Of a stretch of DNA of 64,000 nt, positions 49,634 to 57,709 are shown piece after piece. Below the pieces are notes generated by a model. That model was not told the DNA's origin. It saw nothing but the letters and a program-made list of their open reading frames with translations, and made no database searches. Where the stretch lies: positions 88,542-152,541 of the forward strand of contig CAJTLW010000005.1 in the NCBI GenBank assembly GCA_910577515.1. Direction: 5' to 3'. The DNA is from an uncultured Vampirovibrio sp. (GTDB taxonomy: Bacteria > Cyanobacteriota > Vampirovibrionia > Gastranaerophilales > Gastranaerophilaceae). Positions within the stretch are counted from its first letter, which is position 1; every line of letters begins with the position of its first letter. Position numbers and translations under genes: made by a program.

Positions 49634-50209
49634 CTATGCAAATAAATTTAAAATATGGCCAAAATGCAAGATTATCCCGAAAAATGCTCCGATTAAAAGA
49701 TAAACAAGCGGGTCTTTCTTTAATTTCAGGCTTATCAAAACAAGCAAAATAAACAGCATAAAAGCTTTAATATCTATGCTGTCAAAAATAGAAACATTCT
49801 TGATAGAGAAGATATATGTCTTGAAAAGCCTTACTCCTACAGCTGCAATCATTGCAGCAGCAGCAGGACGAAGTGCATAAAGAATTGCTTTTGTGTAAAA
49901 ATTATCCTTAAATTTTTTCAAAATCTTGGAAATTAAAATAACAATAATGAAGGAGGGTATCATAATAGCTAATGTAGCATCGATTGAACCCAAGATACCC
50001 GAGGTTTTAAATCCTGCAAATGTTGCAACATTTAACCCCACAGGGCCTGGCGTAATGCTTGAAATTGCAAGCATCCTTGATAATTCTTCATAAGAAAACC
50101 AGTGATAAGTATCGCTTATGTGATATAAAAAAGGCATGGTGGCATACCCGCCGCCAAATGAAAATATCCCTATCTTAAAAAATTCAACAAATAAAAGAAG
50201 ATATATCAA
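49634..50209 (-). CDS. chrA: Chromate transporter half (CHR family), downstream
   Basis: 191 residues, about five membrane helices. The CHR signature Phe-Gly-Gly-Gly-Tyr-Ala-Thr-Met-Pro and Pro-Gly-Pro-Val-Gly-Leu-Asn-Val-Ala-Thr-Phe are present. Short CHR proteins work as pairs. Its start overlaps the upstream partner by 4 bp. Transport substrate in anaerobes may not be chromate. Confidence 0.85.
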   Translation of the reverse strand: MIYLLLFVEFFKIGIFSFGGGYATMPFLYHISDTYHWFSYEELSRMLAISSITPGPVGLNVATFAGFKTSGILGSIDATLAIMIPSFIIVILISKILKKFKDNFYTKAILYALRPAAAAMIAAVGVRLFKTYIFSIKNVSIFDSIDIKAFMLFILLVLISLKLKKDPLVYLLIGAFFGIILHFGHILNLFA

Positions 50210-50763
50210 AGCCTATCCTCCTTTATTTTTTTAATAAGGTTATAAATAATCCCCAAAATTCCAGCTAAAACTATGGAAATTGAAGGCGAAACCCCAACAA
50301 CAGATAAAATAAGAATAAAACTAAATAAAAAAAGCGTAAATTTATCAACTATACTAGTGTTCCAAACCTCTTTCACTGTTAAAAACATTAAAATAACAAT
50401 CGCAATATTTACACCCCAGAAAATGTCATTCATGATGACATTATCTGAAAATTTCATTAATATTGATGCAAGGAAAATTATCGCCAAAAAGGGCGGCAAA
50501 ATAAGTCCAAAAAAAGCTGTAAGCGCTCCTGTTTTCCCCCTTAATTTATACCCTATAAAAAGCGTTGTATTAACAGCAATAATCCCAGGGACGCATTGGC
50601 CCATTGCATAAAAATCAACCACATCTTCTTTAGTTATCCAATTATTTTTTTCAACAAGTTCACTATTTAATAGAGGAACAATAACATATCCGCCTCCCAA
50701 CAATAGCGCTCCGATTTTTAAAAAAACCAAAAACATCTTGAATAAACTTATCTTCATAAGCAT
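50206..50763 (-). CDS. chrA: Chromate transporter half (CHR family), upstream
   Basis: 185 residues. Leu-Gly-Gly-Gly-Tyr-Val-Ile-Val-Pro-Leu and Gln-Cys-Val-Pro-Gly-Ile-Ile-Ala-Val-Asn-Thr-Thr are the CHR motifs. Together with the 191-aa gene it forms a split two-protein transporter. No clear ribosome site before the ATG. Confidence 0.85.
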   Translation of the reverse strand: MLMKISLFKMFLVFLKIGALLLGGGYVIVPLLNSELVEKNNWITKEDVVDFYAMGQCVPGIIAVNTTLFIGYKLRGKTGALTAFFGLILPPFLAIIFLASILMKFSDNVIMNDIFWGVNIAIVILMFLTVKEVWNTSIVDKFTLFLFSFILILSVVGVSPSISIVLAGILGIIYNLIKKIKEDRL

Positions 50764-50857
50764 TATTTTACAATGAAAAAATCAAATATCATCTTAACTT
50801 ATCTATTGACATAAAGTACACTTTAGGTTGTAAAATAGAAAATATAAGGAGATTGTA

Positions 50858-51490
50858 ATGAGAGTTTTATTAATAAATGGCTCGCCGCACAAAAACGGCT
50901 GTACATATACAGCATTGAGCGAAATAGTAAAAACATTAAATAACGAAGGAATTGAAAGTGAAATTTTTTATATAGGATGTGACCCTATAGCTCCTTGCAA
51001 GGCTTGCGGCGCCTGCACTAAACTTGGAAAATGCGTCATTAATGATAAAGTTAATGAACTTTTAGAAAAGATAAATAATTATGATGGGATAATTATAGGT
51101 TCACCTGTTCACTATGCTTCATCTGCAGGGGGTTTAATTCCATTTTTGGATAGATTATTTTACGCAAACAGCAGGTCGGGCAAAGCAAATTTAAGGTTAA
51201 AACCCGGCAGTGCAATAGCCTCTGCAAGAAGGGCCGGCACTACAGCTACAATTGACCAATTAAATAAATATTTTCAAATTCAAGAAATGCCTGTAATTTC
51301 AGGAAGATATTGGAATATGGTTCATGGAAACTCGCCCGAAGAAGTAATACATGATGAAGAAGGCATGCAAAATATACGAATACTTGCAAAAAACTTTGCT
51401 TATTATCTAAAATGCAAAAAGGCAGCAGATGATGCTGGAATAATTCCGCCTGCCAAAGAAACACCTGTTTTTACAAATTTTATAAGATAG
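50858..51490 (+). CDS. Iron-sulfur/NADPH-dependent FMN flavoprotein
   Basis: 210 residues. Flavodoxin-like fold: Asn-Gly-Ser-Pro-His-Lys-Asn-Gly-Cys-Thr binds FMN phosphate, Gly-Ser-Pro-Val-His-Tyr-Ala-Ser binds the ring. Cys-Lys-Ala-Cys-Gly-Ala-Cys...Cys (about 48-59) suits a [4Fe-4S] cluster as in Isf-type proteins. Redox role in the cytosol; partner unknown. Followed after 3 bp by the cysteine-cluster gene. Confidence 0.8.
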   Translation: MRVLLINGSPHKNGCTYTALSEIVKTLNNEGIESEIFYIGCDPIAPCKACGACTKLGKCVINDKVNELLEKINNYDGIIIGSPVHYASSAGGLIPFLDRLFYANSRSGKANLRLKPGSAIASARRAGTTATIDQLNKYFQIQEMPVISGRYWNMVHGNSPEEVIHDEEGMQNIRILAKNFAYYLKCKKAADDAGIIPPAKETPVFTNFIR

Positions 51491-51493
51491 AAA

Positions 51494-52084
51494 ATGTTAA
51501 ATAATTACCTTGATTACCTTGTTTTTATAGATAAAAAACTGGAAAAATTCTTCAATAAACAAAAAGATTATATCTTTTGCAAAAAAGGATGCGGTTTGTG
51601 TTGTCAAAATGCGCAGTTTCCATATTCAAAAATAGAAATGCAATATCTTTTTTTGGGCGCAAAAGAACTTCCAAAAGAAATTTTTGACAAAATCGAAGCA
51701 AATATTGAAAAGATTTTAAAGAATAAAAAAGACTTCAAAGGCGAAAAATTTGTCTACGATTGCCCTTTTTTAATTGACAACGTTTGCTCTGTATATGATT
51801 TCAGGGGGATAATTTGCAGAAGCTTTGGGCTTATGTCTATAATTCAAGGTACAGATAAGAAAAATCAGGTTCCGTTTTGCTATGCTAAAGGCTTAAATTA
51901 TTCAAATGTTATAGACCCCGAAACCAAACAAGTTTCAGCTGAAAAATTCAAGCTAACAGGAATTGAAGAAGAACCACTTGCCTTCAATGTTTCTTATGAT
52001 TTTTTAACTGGAAAAGATTTTGAAGAAGCTTTTAAATTTGAATTTGGAGAGAAAAAACCGCTGATAGATTGGTTCTCCATTTAA
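51494..52084 (+). CDS. YkgJ-family cysteine cluster protein
   Basis: 196 residues. Cys-Gly-Leu-Cys-Cys near residue 35 and Cys-Pro-Phe-Leu...Cys-Ser-Val-Tyr...Cys-Arg-Ser-Phe-Gly form the metal-binding set of this family. Probably cotranscribed with the flavoprotein, so the two may share a redox task. Converges on nrdG with a 4-bp overlap. Confidence 0.75.
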   Translation: MLNNYLDYLVFIDKKLEKFFNKQKDYIFCKKGCGLCCQNAQFPYSKIEMQYLFLGAKELPKEIFDKIEANIEKILKNKKDFKGEKFVYDCPFLIDNVCSVYDFRGIICRSFGLMSIIQGTDKKNQVPFCYAKGLNYSNVIDPETKQVSAEKFKLTGIEEEPLAFNVSYDFLTGKDFEEAFKFEFGEKKPLIDWFSI

Positions 52085-52569
52085 GCATGGAGAACCGTAA
52101 CACCTGTTTTTAATGTCTGTTTAACATCTATCACCTTTTGATTAGAGCTGCCAACCCATTGAAGGTTGTTATCCTTTAAATCTTCAACAAATTCACCGTC
52201 ACAAAGCACATCAATAAGCTCAAGCCCCTCAATATTTTTTATTTCATCAAAACTATATCCCGTATAAAGCCAAATAGTTTTATTTGGAAACTTATTGCGG
52301 CACTTTTTTACAAGCCTCATAACCTCTTCCCTGTTTGCAGAATACAAAGGATCGCCCCCGGAAAAAGTTATGCCATCTATATAAGACTTGCCCAACGCCT
52401 CAAAAAGTTCATCTTCCGCCTTTTTATCAAAAGGCAATCCACCGTCTTTATCCCAGGTAATAGGATTTTGGCAATTTTTACACTGATGACTACATCCTGA
52501 AACCCAAAGAACAACACGAATACCATCACCATTTAGCATGTCTTCTTTTGTAATATCATGATAATTCAT
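52081..52569 (-). CDS. nrdG: Anaerobic ribonucleotide reductase activating enzyme
   Basis: 162 residues. Radical-SAM Cys26-x3-Cys30-x2-Cys33 (Gly-Cys-Ser-His-Gln-Cys-Lys-Asn-Cys) and Phe-Ser-Gly-Gly-Asp-Pro for SAM. Creates the glycyl radical on NrdD. 20 bp downstream of nrdD, so it is under the same riboswitch. Confidence 0.95.
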   Translation of the reverse strand: MNYHDITKEDMLNGDGIRVVLWVSGCSHQCKNCQNPITWDKDGGLPFDKKAEDELFEALGKSYIDGITFSGGDPLYSANREEVMRLVKKCRNKFPNKTIWLYTGYSFDEIKNIEGLELIDVLCDGEFVEDLKDNNLQWVGSSNQKVIDVKQTLKTGVTVLHA

Positions 52570-52589
52570 TAAACCTTACCTCCGGAATA

Positions 52590-54857
52590 CTACATGCTAA
52601 CTCTGTCTTTGATTTCTTCCATCTTGGCTTCGTTTAATCTGGTATCGCCTTTTACCCTTGAATAGGAAAGATAACCGTTCATTCTATCTATTTTGGTAAG
52701 GTTTTTGCTGCCACATTTCGGGCAAACGTCCATTTCAAGCTCCTGATATCCGCAATCATCACAGTAAGCTAAAGAAAGATTAACTCCTTCGTAAAAACCC
52801 ATATCCATAGCACGTCTTACCAATGTTTCAACCGCTCTTGTATTATACGAAACAGGATATTTTACATATTGAATCTTTCCACCGTTTAAAAGATCCCAAA
52901 ATCTTTTTTCAAGGTCTTGTTTTTCAATCGGGCCAATATTTTCAGACACATGACAGTGGAAGCTGTTTGAAACATACCCTCTGTCTGAAACATTATTTAC
53001 CTGCCCGTATTTTTTCCTGAATTGCTTCACTTGAAGCCCGCAAAGGTTTTCAGCCGGCGTTCCATATATAGCGTAAAGATTTCCGTCTTTTTCTTTAAAC
53101 TCGTTCACTTTTTTATTGATGTATTCCATAACCTCAAGTGCAAATTGGCCATCTTCCACCAACGATTTCTTGTTATGAATCTCTTGTAATTCATTCAGTG
53201 CAGTAATTCCAAAAGATGCAGTTGCAGCCTTTAAAAGAGGTTTAATCTTATCATGAATGCCAAGATTTCCACCATAAAATCCCCCTTCACAAAAAGCAAG
53301 AGGATTAATTGAAGCTCTCATCTCTCCAAGATATTCATAAGTTCTAACGTGAATTTGTCTTATCATCTCCATATAATAACCAAGCACTTCATAAAAATCT
53401 TTGCCTTCTTTTTGGCTTTTAGCGTAAATCATAGGTAAATGCAAACTAATGGCACCAATATTAAATCTTCCGACAAATACAGGCTTATCATCTTCATCCG
53501 CAGGCTTCATTCCGCCTTTTTCAAACCACGGGGAAAGAAATGCTCTGCAGCCCATTGGCGAAATTACTTTTTTATATTTTTTATAAATTGAAGCCACATA
53601 TCCTTCACCTGTTAAAGAAAGCCAATCAGGATACATTGCCTTTTTAGAGCATTCAATTCCCGCATTAAATAATTCTTCAAGCTCTCCGCCTTTGCAATGA
53701 AGCTCTTCATCATAAAGAAAAACTATTTTCGGGAACAATACAGGCTTTTTATTTTCTTTTTTGCCTTGCCCAGCGCCGCGAACTTCAAGCATTACTCTGG
53801 ATGCCATTCTTTCAAATTTACCTGTACCAAGTCCCATTGTAACTGTTATAAAAGGATAATCCCCGCGGCTTGATGCTACAGTGTTAAATTTATATTCCCA
53901 ACCCTGAAAACCATCATGGTAATCTTTTTCAACATCTTTCATGGCCTCTTTTTCGGCACGCTCAGACGCTATTCCTAAATCGATATATTTTTGATATTTT
54001 TTCTCGTAAGTTTTTTCAGCATAAGGCGCTAAAATTTTATCAACCTCAGGCACGGTAAACCCGCCATATTGCTGGCTTGCGGCCGCCATAACAATATCAC
54101 CTATAACATCAAACGCAACTTCAAGTGTTTTCGGCTCATTATACCAGAGATTTCCCATCTCAAAACCGCCCTTAAGAACATTTGCAACATCAAAAAGGCA
54201 GCAGTTCATTGTATCGCGCCTTGCAGACATATCATGGATATAAATATAACCATCTCTTATTGCCTGTAATTCAGGAACAGTAAGGAAAAATTTCTTATAG
54301 AGTTCTTTGTTTAGCTGGTTAAAAATTAATGAGCGTTTGGTTGATACAAGCGCAGAATCAGCGTTAGAATTTTCCTTATCCCCGATATACATAATTTTTT
54401 GGCTTTCTTGATAAACTTTATCAAGCATATCCACAAAATCAATTTTATAATTTCTGTAGTTTCTATAGCTTTTTGCAACTTTAGGGTTTAAAACTTCAAG
54501 TGCATTTTCAACAACACAGTGCATTTTAAATATTTCAATTTCGGATTTATCCATATTCAAAACACTGTTATCAACAAAATTACTAATGTTCAAAAGCTCA
54601 GCTTCACTAAATTCTACAAGCATTCTTGCTGCAGATTTTTTAACTGCAGCAACCACTTTTTTAACATCATAATCCTCTTTTGTACCATCCTTTTTGATAA
54701 TTTTGATTTCATTCAGGCTATACTTTGGTGAATGTTGAACTCTTAATTCTGCAACCATAGGTGCTGTTGCAGTATTTGCAGCACTAAAATTTGCACCTGA
54801 ACCTAAAAGCCTTGATTTCTCAATGCTTACCACTTTCTCATCCCGTAATTCTCTCAT
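52590..54857 (-). CDS. nrdD: Anaerobic (class III) ribonucleoside-triphosphate reductase
   Basis: 755 residues. An ATP cone lies near residues 50-140 (Ile-Lys-Lys-Asp-Gly-Thr-Lys-Glu). The catalytic barrel follows, then a zinc site Cys-Asp-Asp-Cys-Gly...Cys-Pro-Lys-Cys-Gly near 700-720 and the radical loop Arg-Met-Asn-Gly728-Tyr-Leu. It makes dNTPs without oxygen or B12. It carries a cobalamin riboswitch in its leader, with a hairpin (CCTTTT/AAAAGG) over the ribosome site. Confidence 0.96.
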   Translation of the reverse strand: MRELRDEKVVSIEKSRLLGSGANFSAANTATAPMVAELRVQHSPKYSLNEIKIIKKDGTKEDYDVKKVVAAVKKSAARMLVEFSEAELLNISNFVDNSVLNMDKSEIEIFKMHCVVENALEVLNPKVAKSYRNYRNYKIDFVDMLDKVYQESQKIMYIGDKENSNADSALVSTKRSLIFNQLNKELYKKFFLTVPELQAIRDGYIYIHDMSARRDTMNCCLFDVANVLKGGFEMGNLWYNEPKTLEVAFDVIGDIVMAAASQQYGGFTVPEVDKILAPYAEKTYEKKYQKYIDLGIASERAEKEAMKDVEKDYHDGFQGWEYKFNTVASSRGDYPFITVTMGLGTGKFERMASRVMLEVRGAGQGKKENKKPVLFPKIVFLYDEELHCKGGELEELFNAGIECSKKAMYPDWLSLTGEGYVASIYKKYKKVISPMGCRAFLSPWFEKGGMKPADEDDKPVFVGRFNIGAISLHLPMIYAKSQKEGKDFYEVLGYYMEMIRQIHVRTYEYLGEMRASINPLAFCEGGFYGGNLGIHDKIKPLLKAATASFGITALNELQEIHNKKSLVEDGQFALEVMEYINKKVNEFKEKDGNLYAIYGTPAENLCGLQVKQFRKKYGQVNNVSDRGYVSNSFHCHVSENIGPIEKQDLEKRFWDLLNGGKIQYVKYPVSYNTRAVETLVRRAMDMGFYEGVNLSLAYCDDCGYQELEMDVCPKCGSKNLTKIDRMNGYLSYSRVKGDTRLNEAKMEEIKDRVSM

Positions 54858-54862
54858 TTTAT

Positions 54863-54882
54863 CTCCTTTTAATTTAAAAGGC
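54863..54882 (-). promoter_or_regulatory. Ribosome-site hairpin before nrdD
   Basis: CCTTTTAAATTAAAAGG folds into a 6-bp hairpin whose right arm is the Shine-Dalgarno AAAAGGAG. It lies between the riboswitch and the ATG and is the likely expression platform, hiding the ribosome site. Confidence 0.5.
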
Positions 54883-54934
54883 AGAAAATGCTTTGGCTAA
54901 AAAGAACACTCTGTAATGTATCTTCCCCTTTGGC

Positions 54935-55060
54935 AAATTCCTGTCTCGAGGTAGTAAATAAAGAATTAAGCATTCCGACTGTAACGGCTGCGGACCAGTG
55001 TGGGATTTGCACCCTTCTTTCCTTAACCCTTTTTATAATCTTAGCAAAGATTTTTGGCAT
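54935..55060 (-). promoter_or_regulatory. Cobalamin riboswitch controlling nrdD-nrdG
   Basis: Minus-strand core GGGTGCAAATCCC, ACTGGTCCGCAGCCGTTA and GTCGGAATGCTTA, then CTACCTCGAGACAGGAA at the 3' side, parallels the btuB switch. Bound cobalamin should repress the B12-independent reductase. In known cases this occurs where a B12-dependent class II reductase coexists. Confidence 0.9.
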
Positions 55061-55119
55061 GGAGCATTGCATGATAAAAATTTAACAAAAATATACTCTT
55101 CTTAAAGTATATTTAGAAA

Positions 55120-55149
55120 TTGTCACAAGCTTAACATTTAAGCTATAAT
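55120..55149 (+). promoter_or_regulatory. Sigma-70-type promoter of hydE
   Basis: TTGTCA (55120-55125), 18 bp, TATAAT (55144-55149) is near consensus. Transcription would start about 55156, past the first ATG at 55148, so the ATG at 55184 must be the start. Confidence 0.7.
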
Positions 55150-55183
55150 GCTTGTAATTACTTTATCAAAGACTCATTTAACC

Positions 55184-56158
55184 ATGTTTTCCAAAAAAGA
55201 AATTATTGATATTTTATCTGACAATTCCCAAAACGAGGAACTATTTAGACTTGCAGATAAAACAAGGGTTAAATACGTTGGAGATGAAGTATATCTTAGG
55301 GGTTTGATTGAATTTTCAAATATTTGCAAATGCACATGTCATTATTGCGGGCTTAGGTTTGAAAACAAAGCCATTGAAAGATATAGACTTTCAGCTGATG
55401 AAATTATAGATTGTGCTAAAAAAGCTGCCAGCAAAGGAATTAAAACCATTGTGCTTCAATCCGGAGAAGACATTCACTTTACAAAAGAAGTTATGTGCAA
55501 AATAATTACGGAAATTAAAAAACTTAATACAGCTCTCACATTAAGCATAGGTGAAAGAACATTTGATGATTATAAAGCCTTTAAAGATGCAGGTGCCGAC
55601 AGATATCTTTTAAGAATTGAAACAACGGATAAAAGTCTTTATGAAAGATTACACCCCGGTATGGATTTTTACAACCGGCTAAAATGTCTTAAAAATTTAA
55701 AAAAACTTGGTTATGAGACAGGAAGCGGTTCTCTTGTCGGGCTTCCTGGGCAAAGTATTGAATCCTTGGCCGATGATATTTTGTTTTTCAAGGAAAATGA
55801 TTTTGATATGATAGGTGTCGGGCCGTTTTTACCCCACCCTTCAACACCTTTAAAAGATGCTTCACACGGAGACTTTACTCTTTCTCTTAAAGTAATGGCG
55901 TTAATCAGAATTTTAATGAAAAATATCAATATACCCGCAACCACTGCAATGGAAACACTTCACCGGAACGGTAGAATTTTGGCACTCCAATCCGGTGCAA
56001 ATGTTGTAATGCCAAATGTTACAAAGGCGGATTATAAAGAAAAATATGAAATCTATCCTGATAAATCAGCAAACAACAACGATATTGACACAATAAAAGA
56101 AAAAATCATATCTATCGGAAGAATTGCATCAAAAGATTTCGGATTTAGAAAAAAATAA
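55184..56158 (+). CDS. hydE: [FeFe]-hydrogenase maturase HydE
   Basis: 324 residues from the ATG at 55184, chosen because of the promoter at 55120. Radical-SAM motif Cys48-Lys-Cys-Thr-Cys52-His-Tyr-Cys55, with Gly-Leu-Pro-Gly-Gln (residues near 190) and Gly-Val-Gly-Pro-Phe-Leu-Pro-His-Pro typical of HydE. It helps make the diiron subcluster of [FeFe] hydrogenase. HydF, HydG and the hydrogenase are not in the window. BioB-like homologues are the alternative but the Pro-His-Pro motif favours HydE. Confidence 0.88.
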   Translation: MFSKKEIIDILSDNSQNEELFRLADKTRVKYVGDEVYLRGLIEFSNICKCTCHYCGLRFENKAIERYRLSADEIIDCAKKAASKGIKTIVLQSGEDIHFTKEVMCKIITEIKKLNTALTLSIGERTFDDYKAFKDAGADRYLLRIETTDKSLYERLHPGMDFYNRLKCLKNLKKLGYETGSGSLVGLPGQSIESLADDILFFKENDFDMIGVGPFLPHPSTPLKDASHGDFTLSLKVMALIRILMKNINIPATTAMETLHRNGRILALQSGANVVMPNVTKADYKEKYEIYPDKSANNNDIDTIKEKIISIGRIASKDFGFRKK

Positions 56159-56221
56159 GCAAAAACAATATACTTGGTTTTTTCTTTATGATATCTTATC
56201 CTCATATAGAGGAGGGAAGAT

Positions 56222-56857
56222 ATGGAAAATATTAAAGAATTTTTTAAGGGCTTAAAAGATAGGATTGATTTTAAATTTCATCCGGTTACTATTTTGCCTT
56301 TATTAATTCTTTTGTTAACACTTCCTGCGTGCCTCTGGCTTCCTATTGAATACTCTTATGAAAATTGCCTTATTGAAAATTTCCAGCTTGTTGTAATACT
56401 CGCAGCATTTATTATTTGTATGAAAGCAAAAAATGATAAAACATTTTTCAATACCCTTGCTCTTGTTATGGTTATTTTGTTCTTAAGAGAAATAAACTGC
56501 GGAAGAACTGTTTTCTTCCAAGTTCCAGGGGGGGGTCCGAATGATTTTTACTCTTGGAAACAAATACCATACGGATATCTTGCACATCCTATATATGGCG
56601 CTTTTATGGCATTATCCGGCCTTTATTTTATTGCTACAAAATCATATAAAGTTTTATGGAATTATTTTTTACAAGCAAAACTTTCAATTTATAATTGGGT
56701 TTTTGTTATTTTGGGAATAATTTTCGGGCTTCTTGGAGAAGAATGGGGAATGCCAATGCTTGAAGAGATGACAGAAACACTCTTTTATGTTTCACTGCTT
56801 GCAATAATCTTCCTTCAAGCCTTTAATAAAAACTATATTGAAACAACATCAAAATAA
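56222..56857 (+). CDS. Unknown five- to six-helix membrane protein
   Basis: 211 residues with hydrophobic helices near 25-42, 55-70, 78-92, 118-135, 155-172 and 185-200. It has conserved-looking polar loops (Arg-Glu-Ile-Asn-Cys-Gly-Arg; Gly-Glu-Glu-Trp-Gly-Met-Pro) inside the membrane region, hinting at catalytic or binding roles. GGAGGGA ribosome site. Family not recognised. Confidence 0.65.
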   Translation: MENIKEFFKGLKDRIDFKFHPVTILPLLILLLTLPACLWLPIEYSYENCLIENFQLVVILAAFIICMKAKNDKTFFNTLALVMVILFLREINCGRTVFFQVPGGGPNDFYSWKQIPYGYLAHPIYGAFMALSGLYFIATKSYKVLWNYFLQAKLSIYNWVFVILGIIFGLLGEEWGMPMLEEMTETLFYVSLLAIIFLQAFNKNYIETTSK

Positions 56858-56858
56858 G

Positions 56859-57584
56859 CTAAATTGCGCATTTGCAATGTTTTGCCCGTTCAATGCTAAG
56901 GGTTTTAAAGCTCATCCTGAGTCCGTCATATACAAGCATTCTGTTTGTAAGCGGATTTCTGATATTTAATATAATCTTTAAAGCTTCCATGGCCTGAATT
57001 GAGCCTATAGTTGAAACAGTAGGACTTACGACACCTTTAAGCGGATACTCTGCCTCATCTTGCGGAAAAACACACCTTAAACAAGCGCTCTTTTTGGGCA
57101 AAATTGTCATTACCTGCCCCCTGAATTCGCTGACACCGCCATGTATTAAAGCTTTACCAGTTTCAAGCGCAATATCATTCAATAAAAACTTAGACACAAA
57201 GCTGTCAAAACAATCTACAATGAGGTCGTAACCTTTAGTTATATCGTTATAATTTTTATCATCAAGCCGGGTTTTAAAAATTTCAACATTAATATCTTTA
57301 TTATAATTGAAAACCCAGTCGCGTGCAGACTTCACCTTATCTTCTCCAAGGTTTAAAGTTTTATGAATATACTGGCGGTTTAAATTAGATAGTTCAACAA
57401 TATCATTATCAACTATCCCAATATTACCAACCCCAAGTGCAGCAAGGTTCAGTATAACACTTGACCCTAAGCCACCAGCACCGCATATCAAAACCTTTGA
57501 GGCTAAGAGCTTTTCCTGCCCCCCAATTCCAATTTCTTCAAGAACTATATTTCTACTATATCTTTCTTTTTGATTTTTATTCAA
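56859..57584 (-). CDS. ThiF/MoeB-type sulfur-carrier adenylyltransferase
   Basis: 241 residues. Adenylating fold Gly-Ala-Gly-Gly-Leu-Gly-Ser, Asn-Leu-Asn-Arg-Gln and Asp-Cys-Phe-Asp-Ser. A Cys-Leu-Arg-Cys and a terminal Cys-Lys-Cys may bind zinc. It activates a ubiquitin-like sulfur carrier (ThiS or MoaD) by AMP transfer; which one is not shown by context. No rhodanese domain. Confidence 0.85.
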   Translation of the reverse strand: MNKNQKERYSRNIVLEEIGIGGQEKLLASKVLICGAGGLGSSVILNLAALGVGNIGIVDNDIVELSNLNRQYIHKTLNLGEDKVKSARDWVFNYNKDINVEIFKTRLDDKNYNDITKGYDLIVDCFDSFVSKFLLNDIALETGKALIHGGVSEFRGQVMTILPKKSACLRCVFPQDEAEYPLKGVVSPTVSTIGSIQAMEALKIILNIRNPLTNRMLVYDGLRMSFKTLSIERAKHCKCAI

Positions 57585-57709
57585 TTAAACTTTTCCTTTT
57601 CTTCACAATATTAACAAAAACAACACACCAATATAAGTATTCTAGCAATATTTTTCTATTAGAACACTTTATATTAATGTATATATACAAAATTTATTGG
57701 AGAGAAATT

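Noticed and set aside
54935..55060. Possible tRNA on the minus strand
   Set aside because: GGTGCAAATCCC resembled a T-arm at first, but there is no acceptor pairing, and the B12-box core explains it as a riboswitch.
55148..55183. Upstream ATG of hydE
   Set aside because: The ATG overlaps the -10 box of a near-consensus promoter, so it should not be in the transcript.
57461..57709. Longer N-terminus of the 1100-aa protein
   Set aside because: It would run through the ThiF-like gene on the other strand; the GTG at 57710 has a proper ribosome site.
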